DNA of 64,000 nt from Consotaella salsifontis (GTDB lineage Bacteria; Pseudomonadota; Alphaproteobacteria; Rhizobiales; Rhizobiaceae): positions 60,909 through 124,908 of the forward strand of contig NZ_FUXL01000013.1 in assembly GCF_900167365.1 (NCBI RefSeq), written 5' to 3'. The translations under genes and the position numbers were made by a program. The notes under the pieces were generated by a model. It was not told the DNA's origin and did not search any database. It saw nothing but the letters and a program-made list of their open reading frames with translations. Shown piece after piece: positions 27,478 through 34,379 of the stretch; position 1 is the stretch's first letter, and each line of letters begins with the position of its first letter.

Positions 27478-28299
27478 TCACGCCACCCCGTCTTCGACCG
27501 CCCTCCGCCAGTAGCTGACAGTGCTCGCTGACGCGCCGGTGCGCCGAACTATCTCACGATTGCTTAGGCCATCGTTGATGCCCGTTAAGACAAGATCGCG
27601 ATACGGAGCCTTGTTCGGCCTCGTCGCTTGTGCCGGCGCACACGAAGCCGCAATAGATTCTGACACAGTCTCAATCAGATTGATCTCGTATCGCGTCGAT
27701 GTCGCCTTCCCGCCGTGCATCCTGCGGTTCGCCTCTCGCAGCATGTCCAGGAGGTTGCCAAGGGTGACGGGCGTGTCGTCCCCAGCAGCCCGCAGAGGCT
27801 CGTCAGCTAGCGCCGCATCAGTGCCGTCGGCATCTAGCCGGTCGGCGACCAATTCAAGCCGTGTGGCCGTCTTGGCCAAGCTGATAGCTTTGTCGATCTT
27901 GGTGGACGCGCGCCTCTGGTGCTCACGCACCGCGACGGTCTTTCCGTCGGCCTTGGCGCGGCGGTAATCCATGAAGACGGTGATGAGTTCAAATCGGACG
28001 TCAGGAGCTCGCGGCGCGTCTGATCTGATGACGATTAGGACAGCCTGCCCTTCATTGAGCCAATAGACCTTCCCAGGCCTGCCGCCCCTTTCAGAGGTTT
28101 GTGTCGCGGTGACACAAACCTCTCCGTATCGCATCAGCTCGGTCTCGTTCCGTTGAATAAGGCGCAACAACTCCTGTTGCCTGCCCATCCCAATGGCTGC
28201 AGCGAGCTTATGGTGGCTCACCCGCGGCTCGGCGTCTATCCCAGCGTTGATGTCCGCGATCGAAATGGAGCTTACTGTAACGTCCGCATTGGTGGTCAT
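27478..28299 (-). CDS. Rha/antirepressor-like phage regulatory protein with C-terminal HTH
   Basis: 273 residues. The N-terminal half (VSHHKLAAAIGMGRQQELLRLI; YGEVCVTATQTSERGGRPGKVYWLNEGQAVLIVI; VRFELITVFMDYRR) has the layout of the DNA-binding domain of Rha and antirepressor proteins. The C-terminus carries an HTH (LSNREIVRRTGASASTVSYWRR). The middle is helical. It is the last gene before the att site and is preceded by a long structured leader with a palindrome at 28,625. Confidence 0.7.
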   Translation of the reverse strand: MTTNADVTVSSISIADINAGIDAEPRVSHHKLAAAIGMGRQQELLRLIQRNETELMRYGEVCVTATQTSERGGRPGKVYWLNEGQAVLIVIRSDAPRAPDVRFELITVFMDYRRAKADGKTVAVREHQRRASTKIDKAISLAKTATRLELVADRLDADGTDAALADEPLRAAGDDTPVTLGNLLDMLREANRRMHGGKATSTRYEINLIETVSESIAASCAPAQATRPNKAPYRDLVLTGINDGLSNREIVRRTGASASTVSYWRRAVEDGVA

Positions 28300-28624
28300 G
28301 GATTGCGGGTCTCTTCATCGTGGCTTCTGAAGGCCTAGCCAGGATGGCCCTGGCAGCCGGGAGTTCAGAACCTGCTGAAGAGACAGGCCGGCGGCTTTTA
28401 AGCCAAAGCTCTGGACATAGCGCACCGCTCCCGGCCATAATGGCCAGGTTCGGCGCGCTCGCCAAAGCGCACCAGCACATCGCGCTCACGCGCGCATGCA
28501 TTGGCAACTCCGCCGCAAACGGAGCCTGCCGATCTTCAGTCCGGGTTCTGACGCCCGCCAACAGCATTAACAGATTTCGCTCCCGATTGCGTCGGTCGAG
28601 CCACGATATCTCTTTCACGCCGCG
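28300..28624 (-). other. Non-coding, hairpin-rich leader upstream of the antirepressor gene
   Basis: About 325 bases without a convincing gene. A minus-strand frame runs through it (28,208-28,618) but has no ribosome-binding site and overlaps the antirepressor start, so I leave it out. Three inverted repeats are visible: GCCAGG/CCTGGC near 28,340, GGCCAT/ATGGCC near 28,434 and GGCA-CTCCG/CGGAG-TGCC at 28,503-28,530. This could be a structured 5' leader or a small RNA. Confidence 0.4.
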
Positions 28625-28640
28625 ATCACATATCTGTGAT
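28625..28640. promoter_or_regulatory. 16-bp palindromic operator candidate
   Basis: ATCACA-TATC-TGTGAT, a perfect inverted repeat of six-base arms. It lies at the start of the leader of the antirepressor transcript and just beyond the terminator of the upstream gene, where a promoter is needed. It is the probable binding site of a phage or CRP-like regulator. Confidence 0.5.
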
Positions 28641-28662
28641 AAGGGAACCGAACTGCGGCAAC

Positions 28663-28687
28663 AAAAAAGCCCCGCCGAAGCGGGGCT
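28663..28687 (-). terminator. Rho-independent terminator after the P-loop kinase gene
   Basis: AGCCCCGC-CGAA-GCGGGGCT, eight perfect pairs with a stable tetraloop; on the minus strand the stem is followed by a run of six T. It ends the leftward transcript 11 bases after the kinase stop. Confidence 0.9.
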
Positions 28688-28698
28688 GAATTGATGGC

Positions 28699-29355
28699 TC
28701 AGGCGGCTCGCCTTCGATGCGATATGTCCGCCAGAAGACCTGCAACGGCGGATTCGAGATCGGCCAAGCCTCCCCCATTCACGAGCCGAAAATCCTCTCC
28801 GACAGCAGCCTGCACAGCATCGCTCTCGATCCCCGCCGGCCCGACATGGCCGGGGCGCTCAACGCGCACGATGATGCCTCCTTGCGCTTTCAGCCATGGC
28901 GCCTCGTAGACCACCGACTCGACCACGATCGGGCGCCCATGTGCGATACGACGTGCAACCGCGATCTCCATGGCGAGCGTCCATTCCACGCCCATATCGG
29001 CGCCCATGAAGTGCCCGAACCGCTCAAGGAAATGCCGCGGAGCGACGCCGCCAGGGAGATGCGGCGACGGTCGATCCTTGAGGATGCCATAGACCATCTT
29101 GCGAGCCTCGCTGACATCGCCTGTGATGTGCTCGAAGTAGGCGACGGCCGCCTCTTTGCCGCCCTCGAAAGCGTGGGTGCGCGCAAACCCATGGCGATCG
29201 ACGAGGACATCCGCGACGCTCGTCTTGCCGACGTTGCGGAGGCCGGTGAGCCCGATGATCATCGGTTCACGGTTGTCGTTCGCCGCGACATACCGATCCG
29301 GATCGCCGAAGGTTTCGGCCATGAGGTCGTGATACCAGCTGATTGCCATGTTCAT
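28699..29355 (-). CDS. P-loop kinase, deoxynucleotide monophosphate kinase-like
   Basis: 218 residues. A P-loop, IGLTGLRNVGKTSVADVL, lies near residue 34, after a phage-typical AANDN segment. The rest (GKEAAVAYFEHITG; RHFLERFGHFMG; RPIVVESVVYEAPWL) has the order of phage dNMP kinases, which phosphorylate dTMP, dGMP or modified dCMP. It overlaps the upstream gene (ATGA) and ends a five-gene leftward operon closed by a strong terminator. Confidence 0.75.
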   Translation of the reverse strand: MNMAISWYHDLMAETFGDPDRYVAANDNREPMIIGLTGLRNVGKTSVADVLVDRHGFARTHAFEGGKEAAVAYFEHITGDVSEARKMVYGILKDRPSPHLPGGVAPRHFLERFGHFMGADMGVEWTLAMEIAVARRIAHGRPIVVESVVYEAPWLKAQGGIIVRVERPGHVGPAGIESDAVQAAVGEDFRLVNGGGLADLESAVAGLLADISHRRRAA

Positions 29356-29705
29356 CCGACCGTCTCCTCTTCCTTGACCTTTCGCTTTAGCTCCTCTGGT
29401 GCCGGCGGCACATACCCATCAGGATCGGCCGCGATGTTGCGTAGAGATGCCAGCGGATCGCGCACGAGCGGCCGGAACCGACGCGCCGCGAACGGCATGT
29501 CGTCGGCGCCATAGCCGCCCGGATCGACGCCGCGATCGATGCCAGCCAGCTTCACGCCGAGGAACTCGCCATCGATGTAGTGGCGATACATTCCCAGCCA
29601 TCTGATCGTGTAGACCGCACCCTTGCGGATGCCCTGATCGATGCTGACATGGTTGAACTTGTCGTCGATGCAGACGACTTCCTGGCCGACGTGGAAGTGG
29701 TTCAC
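29352..29705 (-). CDS. Phage hypothetical protein
   Basis: 117 residues from GTG 29705, which overlaps the DUF1937 stop (GTGA); the frame continues five codons upstream. The N-terminal part (FHVGQEVVCIDDKF; KGAVYTIRWLG) looks like a small beta-barrel, and the C-terminus is charged. Such proteins are common in rhizobial phages and have no known role. It sits between DUF1937 and the P-loop kinase in one operon. Confidence 0.7.
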   Translation of the reverse strand: MNHFHVGQEVVCIDDKFNHVSIDQGIRKGAVYTIRWLGMYRHYIDGEFLGVKLAGIDRGVDPGGYGADDMPFAARRFRPLVRDPLASLRNIAADPDGYVPPAPEELKRKVKEEETVG

Positions 29706-30151
29706 CGCCCCGCGCTCCACAGCTCAGCCGGATCGACGTAGACCACCGGCTTGCCGCCGGCCAGGAATGTCGCGATCTCGTGCCTCAGCCCGAGGCTGTC
29801 CTCCCATGTCTCCATGGTCAGCACGACAAGCGAGCTCGCCGCATCCATCAGCGGCTCGTCTTGATGCTTCCATATCGCCCAATCCATCGGGTCGATACCG
29901 CCCCACGTCGCGACGGCATGGCTGTGAGCGATCGGCGATACGACGCGCAGTCCCATCGCCATGAGGATGGCGGCTGCCTTGCAGGCCAGGTAGTTGGCGA
30001 CCGTCTGCCCTGCCGGGAACTTGCTGTAAGGTGTGCCGAGATAGGCGTAGCCCGGCAGATCCTTCAACGGCGCGATGCGGTCCAGCAACGGCGCGTTGTC
30101 GTTGGCGGCACGCGGCGCGGCTTCCAATCGGGTCTTGATGGCGGTGATCAT
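29702..30151 (-). CDS. DUF1937 family protein (nucleoside deoxyribosyltransferase-like fold)
   Basis: 149 residues. The DUF1937 pattern is present: YAYLGTPYSKFPAG, VVSPIAHSHAVAT, PLMDAASSLVVLTMETWEDSLG, HEIATFLAGGKPVVYVDP. The fold is related to nucleoside 2-deoxyribosyltransferases, and the conserved Tyr/Ser, Glu and Trp positions are kept. Next to a dNMP kinase it suggests a nucleotide-pool function in the phage. The activity is not established. Confidence 0.8.
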   Translation of the reverse strand: MITAIKTRLEAAPRAANDNAPLLDRIAPLKDLPGYAYLGTPYSKFPAGQTVANYLACKAAAILMAMGLRVVSPIAHSHAVATWGGIDPMDWAIWKHQDEPLMDAASSLVVLTMETWEDSLGLRHEIATFLAGGKPVVYVDPAELWSAGR

Positions 30152-30543
30152 TCTGCGGCTCCGTCGATGTGAAGACCGATGAGGGTGGCTTCGTCCGGCG
30201 ACAATTCCACCATGTCATCGCTCGCCTTGATGACCGCAGCCGCCGCCAGATCAATGATCGGCCGCAGTTTGTCGCGTTTGCGCCAATGGCGTCGCTCGAC
30301 AACCCATTCGCTGCTAGGCTCCCAACCGTCACATGCTGGCAAAGCGTAGTCGCGTTCCGCTTCTTCGCGCGTCCGCCAATGCTCGCGACGGAACGGCCAA
30401 ACACCGACCATCTTCGGTTGCTTAATGAGCTCCGTGATAGCCGCCTCGCGCGCTTCGATGCGCTTGGCCTCGTTCTTTTCATCGGCTCGGCGCGCGTGAT
30501 CCAAGACAACAGCTGCACTAAATCTTGCAGTCGCCATCATCAC
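30148..30543 (-). CDS. Phage hypothetical protein
   Basis: 131 residues, overlapping DUF1937 (ATGA). An N-terminal helix (DHARRADEKNEAKRIEAREAA) and a C-terminal part rich in Trp and acidic residues (HWRKRDKLRPIIDLAAAAV). No family recognised. It is the first well-supported gene of the leftward DUF1937-kinase operon. Confidence 0.65.
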   Translation of the reverse strand: MMMATARFSAAVVLDHARRADEKNEAKRIEAREAAITELIKQPKMVGVWPFRREHWRTREEAERDYALPACDGWEPSSEWVVERRHWRKRDKLRPIIDLAAAAVIKASDDMVELSPDEATLIGLHIDGAAE

Positions 30544-30568
30544 TTCTCCTCAGTGGTGGTGTGGTGGA

Positions 30569-30685
30569 TTATCGCTTGCCGACTTCGGTGGTGGCGCGCG
30601 GCAAGCGATAGGTTGTGTCGCCGTCGATCCAAAACCGACGCTCGACGAATTCGAGCCAAACGCTCGTCCCTGTGGTGGTGGTCAC
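30569..30685 (-). CDS. Small phage protein (38 residues)
   Basis: GTG 30685 to TAA 30569. The peptide (SVWLEFVERRFWIDGDTTYRLP) reads like a small beta-hairpin protein and has codon use like its neighbours. There is an in-frame stop eleven codons upstream and no ATG. The ribosome-binding site is weak, so the call is tentative. Confidence 0.4.
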   Translation of the reverse strand: MTTTTGTSVWLEFVERRFWIDGDTTYRLPRATTEVGKR

Positions 30686-30744
30686 AGGGAACCATGCAAA
30701 CTACCGATGCCAGCGGGCCGGGCGGCTATTCCACATGCTCCATC

Positions 30745-30966
30745 TCATGCCGCCGAGTCCTTCCCGGTAATAGCCTTGATGTAGCCATCGCCAGCTTCAT
30801 CCCAAATAATCGAAACGTCGGAGTCTAACCGCTCAACAGCCCCCAAAAGAGCATGAATGATCAGAAGCGGAGACATAATAGCGATAAGTATCGGCGTGAC
30901 GATTGTGACAGTAACCACTGCTCTCACCCACCGATTTCTGATTTTCCAAACATTGAAGAATTTCAT
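30745..30966 (-). CDS. Small phage membrane protein
   Basis: 73 residues. A basic N-terminus is followed by one membrane helix (about 15-40, AVVTVTIVTPILIAIMSPLLIIHALLG split by polar residues) and an acidic cytoplasmic or periplasmic tail. Its start overlaps the stop of the phosphoesterase gene (ATGA). Function unknown. Confidence 0.65.
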   Translation of the reverse strand: MKFFNVWKIRNRWVRAVVTVTIVTPILIAIMSPLLIIHALLGAVERLDSDVSIIWDEAGDGYIKAITGKDSAA

Positions 30967-32237
30967 GCCGCCATCTCTCCTGCCGGATTGTTGTCGTTTG
31001 CGGCGCCGGCGACCATCTCTGGCCGCAGCGTCGACCTAAAGACCTCCCCATGATCTCGGTGATAGGTGATAACCTTGGCCGAGCGGCCCGACAGCCAGCC
31101 GCCGCCAGCGGCGAACGCGTCTGGCGCGGCAAGCGTCTCGTGCCGCTCCACGTACATCAGAGCGCTCTTGCGCCCTTCGTCGCTGTGCAGGTGGCCGATG
31201 TGGGCGTAGGCGTGCCGCGACCGGCCGAATATCTCTCTGAATTGACCCGCCAATGTCGCATCGACGTTGCCGATCCCGCGCCGGTGGCCATGATGGAAAA
31301 ACAGCGCCGTCGATCCCCACTCATAGGCATAGTAAAGCGACGGGCTGTTATCGACCGAGACGCGCGTCTCGGTCTCGTACATCGCGGCGAGCATCTCGCG
31401 CAGCCATGCCGAACTCGCCGGATCGTGGTTGCCGCTGGCCATGATGATGTGGACATGCCGATGCCGCTGAAGAAGCATGTCGATGACGCGCCGGATCGTC
31501 CTGATTACGATCCTGATGACCTTTTGCAGCCGGCTATCTGCGTCCAAGACGTGCCGATGCAGCGGCGTGACGCTCTCAAGCGCGTCATGGTGCATCAAGT
31601 CGCCGATCTGCGCGAGCACCGCGGTGTGGGCTTGCGGCGCCGTCTCTATGGCCGCCGCGAACCAATCCACAAGCAGCCGCTCGGCAATCCGCAGATCGTA
31701 ATCGGAACCCGTCTCCTCACGCCACGCCAGCATGCCGAAGTGATTGTCGGTCACGGCGTAGAGGTTGAGGAGATCCCCAATAACGATGGGCGGCCCATCC
31801 GTCGGCGCGATCCGCGGAAGCCCATCCTTAAGCGCCGCTGTCGCGGCAGCGAATACCGCGGCTTGCCGGTCGGCGTCGGCGCGAGCCATGACGTGCTTGT
31901 GAATGACACGACCATCAGCATCGACCAGAGCCGTGACGCCCTTCAACGCCATTCCTGCCGGCAGGGTGAATGGCTGTCCAGACGCTCGCCGCTGCTGAAT
32001 GTGTCGCTTCTCGACACGGCCCTCGGCGTCTTCGGTCGTGCTGACCTGCCGAATGGAGAACCCAGGAATGACTGGATCTGTGCCGCACATGCCGCATTCG
32101 GCCGCGCGGTGAAGGCGCGATCGGAATGTCTGCCGCTTGAGGCCGAGCGCGCGGGCGGCCGCTGTAATGCTACCGTACTTGCGGTAAGCCTCAGCCGCTG
32201 ACCGCATTGCATCTTCGTTCAGTGGAGGCGTCGGCAT
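30963..32237 (-). CDS. Phage metallophosphoesterase with N-terminal helix-turn-helix
   Basis: 424 residues. Residues 12-45 form an HTH (AEAYRKYGSITAAARALGLKR). Residues about 160-400 carry calcineurin-like phosphoesterase motifs: AVTDNHFG, IGDLMHHD, ASGNHDPASS, FFHHGHRRG and HIGHLHSD. The combination suggests a DNA-directed phosphoesterase or nuclease, as in phage SbcD-like proteins. Its start overlaps the stop of a 56-residue gene upstream (TGATG). Confidence 0.85.
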   Translation of the reverse strand: MPTPPLNEDAMRSAAEAYRKYGSITAAARALGLKRQTFRSRLHRAAECGMCGTDPVIPGFSIRQVSTTEDAEGRVEKRHIQQRRASGQPFTLPAGMALKGVTALVDADGRVIHKHVMARADADRQAAVFAAATAALKDGLPRIAPTDGPPIVIGDLLNLYAVTDNHFGMLAWREETGSDYDLRIAERLLVDWFAAAIETAPQAHTAVLAQIGDLMHHDALESVTPLHRHVLDADSRLQKVIRIVIRTIRRVIDMLLQRHRHVHIIMASGNHDPASSAWLREMLAAMYETETRVSVDNSPSLYYAYEWGSTALFFHHGHRRGIGNVDATLAGQFREIFGRSRHAYAHIGHLHSDEGRKSALMYVERHETLAAPDAFAAGGGWLSGRSAKVITYHRDHGEVFRSTLRPEMVAGAANDNNPAGEMAA

Positions 32238-32407
32238 CAGTCGGTCACAACGCGATATGCGATCACGCCATCGTGCCCGTTATAGAAGGACCACTCCAGC
32301 GCGCCTGCGAACGCCGTGAACGTGGCGTGGCACTCTGTCTCGACTTCAACGCGCTCGCTCCTGTCGACGGGCATCGGCCCGCCCCCCCATCTAATCCAGT
32401 CGCTCAT
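32237..32407 (-). CDS. Small phage protein (56 residues)
   Basis: ATG 32407 to TGA 32237. The chain MSDWIRWGGGPMPVDRS and the later GALEWSFYNGHDGVIAYRVV resemble many short phage proteins that begin with a Trp-rich turn and precede a nuclease or phosphoesterase gene. The stop overlaps the next start. Codon use and coupling support it; no function is known. Confidence 0.7.
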   Translation of the reverse strand: MSDWIRWGGGPMPVDRSERVEVETECHATFTAFAGALEWSFYNGHDGVIAYRVVTD

Positions 32408-32425
32408 GATGTTCGTCCTAAATAC

Positions 32426-32458
32426 AAGAAAAGCCCGCCGACCAATCGGTCAGCGGGC
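32426..32458 (-). terminator. Rho-independent terminator after the serine protease gene
   Basis: GCCCGC-C-GACC / GGTC-A-GCGGGC stem of ten pairs with one mismatch and a four-base loop; on the minus strand it is followed by CTTTTCTT. It lies six bases after the protease stop, so the protease gene is a separate transcription unit. Confidence 0.85.
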
Positions 32459-32463
32459 GCGTG

Positions 32464-33099
32464 TCAGTGCGTTCGCGCAAGAAGGGCGCATGCAGTCTTG
32501 GCGGGAACGACAACGCCAATACCCGTGAGACTGCTCGCCAAGCCCATCGGGGCGATGACATCGCCAACGACAATGCCGACCACATCGTCATCATCATCGT
32601 AGACTGGCCCGCCGCTGTTGCCAGGGGATACCGACAAGTCGACCATGACTGCCGATCCCCACCGGCCAGCGGCACCCGATACCGACGACACGCGCCCCCA
32701 CGATGTTACGAATTCAAGCCCGAGGGGATTGCCGACGGTTTCGATGGCTTCCCCGATGTCGGGGATACGGCAGTCGAGATGCGCCGCTGCTGGCAGTGAT
32801 CCATCATCGATCTTGATGAGCGCGATGTCGTAGGCGGCGTTAGTCCACATTATGACGCCATCCACGGCATCGCCGAGACTGGTCTTGATGCTCGCGGTCG
32901 CCTCCTGACCAACGACGTGCGAGGCCGTCAGAATGAATCCGTGACCGATATGGACGCCGGAACCTAGCGACGCTCCTGCCGTGACCTTTACGGCTGACAT
33001 CGCTGGCGCACCCAATGGCGCACGCGGGGCTGGGGCTACTGCTGCGAACGCGACAACTGCAGATATGGCGAACGCGCCATACCAAAATCTCTTGTGCAT
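32464..33099 (-). CDS. Secreted trypsin-like serine protease encoded by the prophage
   Basis: 211 residues from ATG 33099 (GAGG site). Signal peptide or anchor about residues 1-27. The chymotrypsin-fold triad is complete: His61 in LTASHVVG, Asp91 in AYDIALIKID and Ser162 in SPGNSGGPV. A DDDDD loop follows. There is no PDZ domain, so it is a short S1C-type periplasmic protease. With its own promoter and terminator it looks like a lysogenic-conversion (moron) gene expressed in the lysogen. Confidence 0.88.
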   Translation of the reverse strand: MHKRFWYGAFAISAVVAFAAVAPAPRAPLGAPAMSAVKVTAGASLGSGVHIGHGFILTASHVVGQEATASIKTSLGDAVDGVIMWTNAAYDIALIKIDDGSLPAAAHLDCRIPDIGEAIETVGNPLGLEFVTSWGRVSSVSGAAGRWGSAVMVDLSVSPGNSGGPVYDDDDDVVGIVVGDVIAPMGLASSLTGIGVVVPAKTACALLARTH

Positions 33100-33173
33100 G
33101 GTGGGCCTCGGTGTGGTGGAGAAGGCCATCCCGCAAAATCGTGGTGGAGCGGCAGCGTCGACCTTCTGAACCC

Positions 33174-33202
33174 ACCGTATTACTATTTTACCATTTTGTC
33201 AA
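33174..33202 (-). promoter_or_regulatory. Sigma-70-type promoter of the protease gene with repeated octamer in the spacer
   Basis: Minus strand: perfect -35 TTGACA (33,202-33,197), 17-base spacer, -10 TACGGT (33,179-33,174). The spacer contains AAAATGGT followed by AAAATAGT, that is, two tandem copies of an octamer also found at 59,246 and 59,476-59,503. Probably a repressor-controlled promoter. Confidence 0.6.
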
Positions 33203-33519
33203 TGTTTCGGGTCGATCCAGCGATCAAGGCGGGCTCTAATGTCCCTGATATCGCTACCCAGAGAGGAAATGGCGCTCATGATCTGCTCTGTCGCCTCACG
33301 ATGACCAGCCTTTGAAACGTAAGTTTCGGCGACGTGCAGACGGTGCTCTGCCAATTCCGATCTGGCAAGAACGGCGGCGGCGATGGCCGAATCAGCTTGC
33401 TTGGTCGCGTTGGCCTCAGCCTGCCGAATGCGGCCATCGATCCGCCACCAGAATCCACCGATCGCACCAAACACAGTGATCATGAACACGACGGCGGCCA
33501 TAAGTTCGTTTGCCGTCAT
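33199..33519 (-). CDS. Phage membrane-anchored coiled-coil protein
   Basis: 106 residues from ATG 33519, overlapping the stop of the o-spanin gene (ATGA); a GTG six codons upstream is less likely. One N-terminal membrane helix (ELMAAVVFMITVFGAIGGFWW) and a long heptad-rich helix (RQAEANATKQADSAIAAAVLARSELAEHR). It is the last gene of the lysis cassette. It could assist lysis or regulate the holin; no family assigned. Confidence 0.65.
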   Translation of the reverse strand: MTANELMAAVVFMITVFGAIGGFWWRIDGRIRQAEANATKQADSAIAAAVLARSELAEHRLHVAETYVSKAGHREATEQIMSAISSLGSDIRDIRARLDRWIDPKH

Positions 33520-33761
33520 GATGCCGCCTCGCGACACGCTCTGGCCTGGTCGCGCAACCCACCATAATCTTGCATCATCACTCGCAGCGGCGAGTCGGCA
33601 GGAAGCTTGTCGATGTCATCAGCCGCCCTGCCCTGCTCGTTCGCTGAATATGCCCGGATTGTAGGGCATGGCGCCACAATGTCTGGCCTAGAACCGCCCG
33701 TCGCGCAGGCGCTTAGCGACATCATCACTGCGGCCATCAAGATCAGCCTGTGCCATCGCAT
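33516..33761 (-). CDS. Outer-membrane lipoprotein, Rz1-type o-spanin
   Basis: 81 residues from ATG 33761 with a GGAGG site. Signal sequence RLILMAAVMMSLSAC with lipobox LSAC (Cys at residue 18). The mature part is Pro/Ala-rich. Its first 74 bases overlap, in another frame, the end of the i-spanin gene. That nested arrangement is the mark of Rz/Rz1 pairs, which fuse inner and outer membranes at lysis. Confidence 0.75.
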   Translation of the reverse strand: MRWHRLILMAAVMMSLSACATGGSRPDIVAPCPTIRAYSANEQGRAADDIDKLPADSPLRVMMQDYGGLRDQARACREAAS

Positions 33762-33912
33762 CGGCCACCTCCTTGCCGCGCACCGCGGCATCCAACTCGG
33801 CCATGACCCGGCCAATATCATGATCCTTCTGGCTCGCTTGCCGCGCCTTGAGCCAAGCCATCGCGGCATCGGCGAACGCCGCGATGAAAAGACCTAAAAT
33901 CTTGGCCACCAT
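33688..33912 (-). CDS. Small inner-membrane protein, probable i-spanin (Rz-type)
   Basis: 74 residues. An N-terminal membrane helix (AKILGLFIAAFADAAMAWL) is followed by a charged helical region (KARQASQKDHDIGRVMAELDAAV). The o-spanin lipoprotein gene starts inside its 3' end. Position after a holin-like gene and the nested lipoprotein support an i-spanin. It is shorter than classical Rz. Confidence 0.65.
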   Translation of the reverse strand: MVAKILGLFIAAFADAAMAWLKARQASQKDHDIGRVMAELDAAVRGKEVADAMAQADLDGRSDDVAKRLRDGRF

Positions 33913-34379
33913 CAGATAGTCTTCAGGGCGTCACCGCTTGCTGCGGCGGCCTCCTCGACGTCTAGCCTGGCGATGATCTTCTCGGCGATCGCATCCATCC
34001 CGCCCATCCAGTTGATCAGCCACGTGGGGCCATGATTGACCGCATACCTGGCAGCCTGAGCGACAACGGCATTACCAACGTCGACGGTGAGTGTCTTGCC
34101 CTTGGCCGCGCCGGCAGTGGCGTTGATGCCGTAGGCGAGCGCTTTGCCAAGCAGCTGCTCTGCCTGCATGGTCTTGAGGACCTGGACGATAGACGACGGC
34201 AGGTGACGGAACGCCCACATAATGACTGATCCGGAGATGGCTAGGAGAAGCGCAGCCACGTCTCCGACCCACTCTCCCACCGGGAGAGAGACGGCAGTGT
34301 CGGTAATGGCCTCGGCGGCGTAGGCCGTGCCCGAGATCAGGCACAATGCGGCGATGGCCGCAGCGAAAATGCGCAGCAT
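33912..34379 (-). CDS. Holin-like protein with signal/anchor helices (LLH-type)
   Basis: 155 residues. A signal-like helix (RIFAAAIAALCLISGTAYA), a second membrane helix (VGDVAALLLAISGSVIMWAF) and a soluble helical C-terminus with VVAQAARYAVNHGP. The layout fits the LLH-type holin superfamily. It overlaps the endolysin gene by 43 bases and the i-spanin start by one base, within the lysis cassette. Confidence 0.65.
   Translation of the reverse strand: MLRIFAAAIAALCLISGTAYAAEAITDTAVSLPVGEWVGDVAALLLAISGSVIMWAFRHLPSSIVQVLKTMQAEQLLGKALAYGINATAGAAKGKTLTVDVGNAVVAQAARYAVNHGPTWLINWMGGMDAIAEKIIARLDVEEAAAASGDALKTI

Noticed and set aside
28208..28618. 136-codon minus-strand frame through the antirepressor leader
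   Set aside because: No ribosome site, overlaps the antirepressor start in another frame, Arg/Ala-rich content and several inverted repeats indicate non-coding RNA or DNA. Not fully excluded.
32464..33099. Protease as the capsid maturation protease
   Set aside because: It has an export signal and a chymotrypsin-type triad and is far from the capsid gene; the HK97-type protease at 49,558 fills that role.
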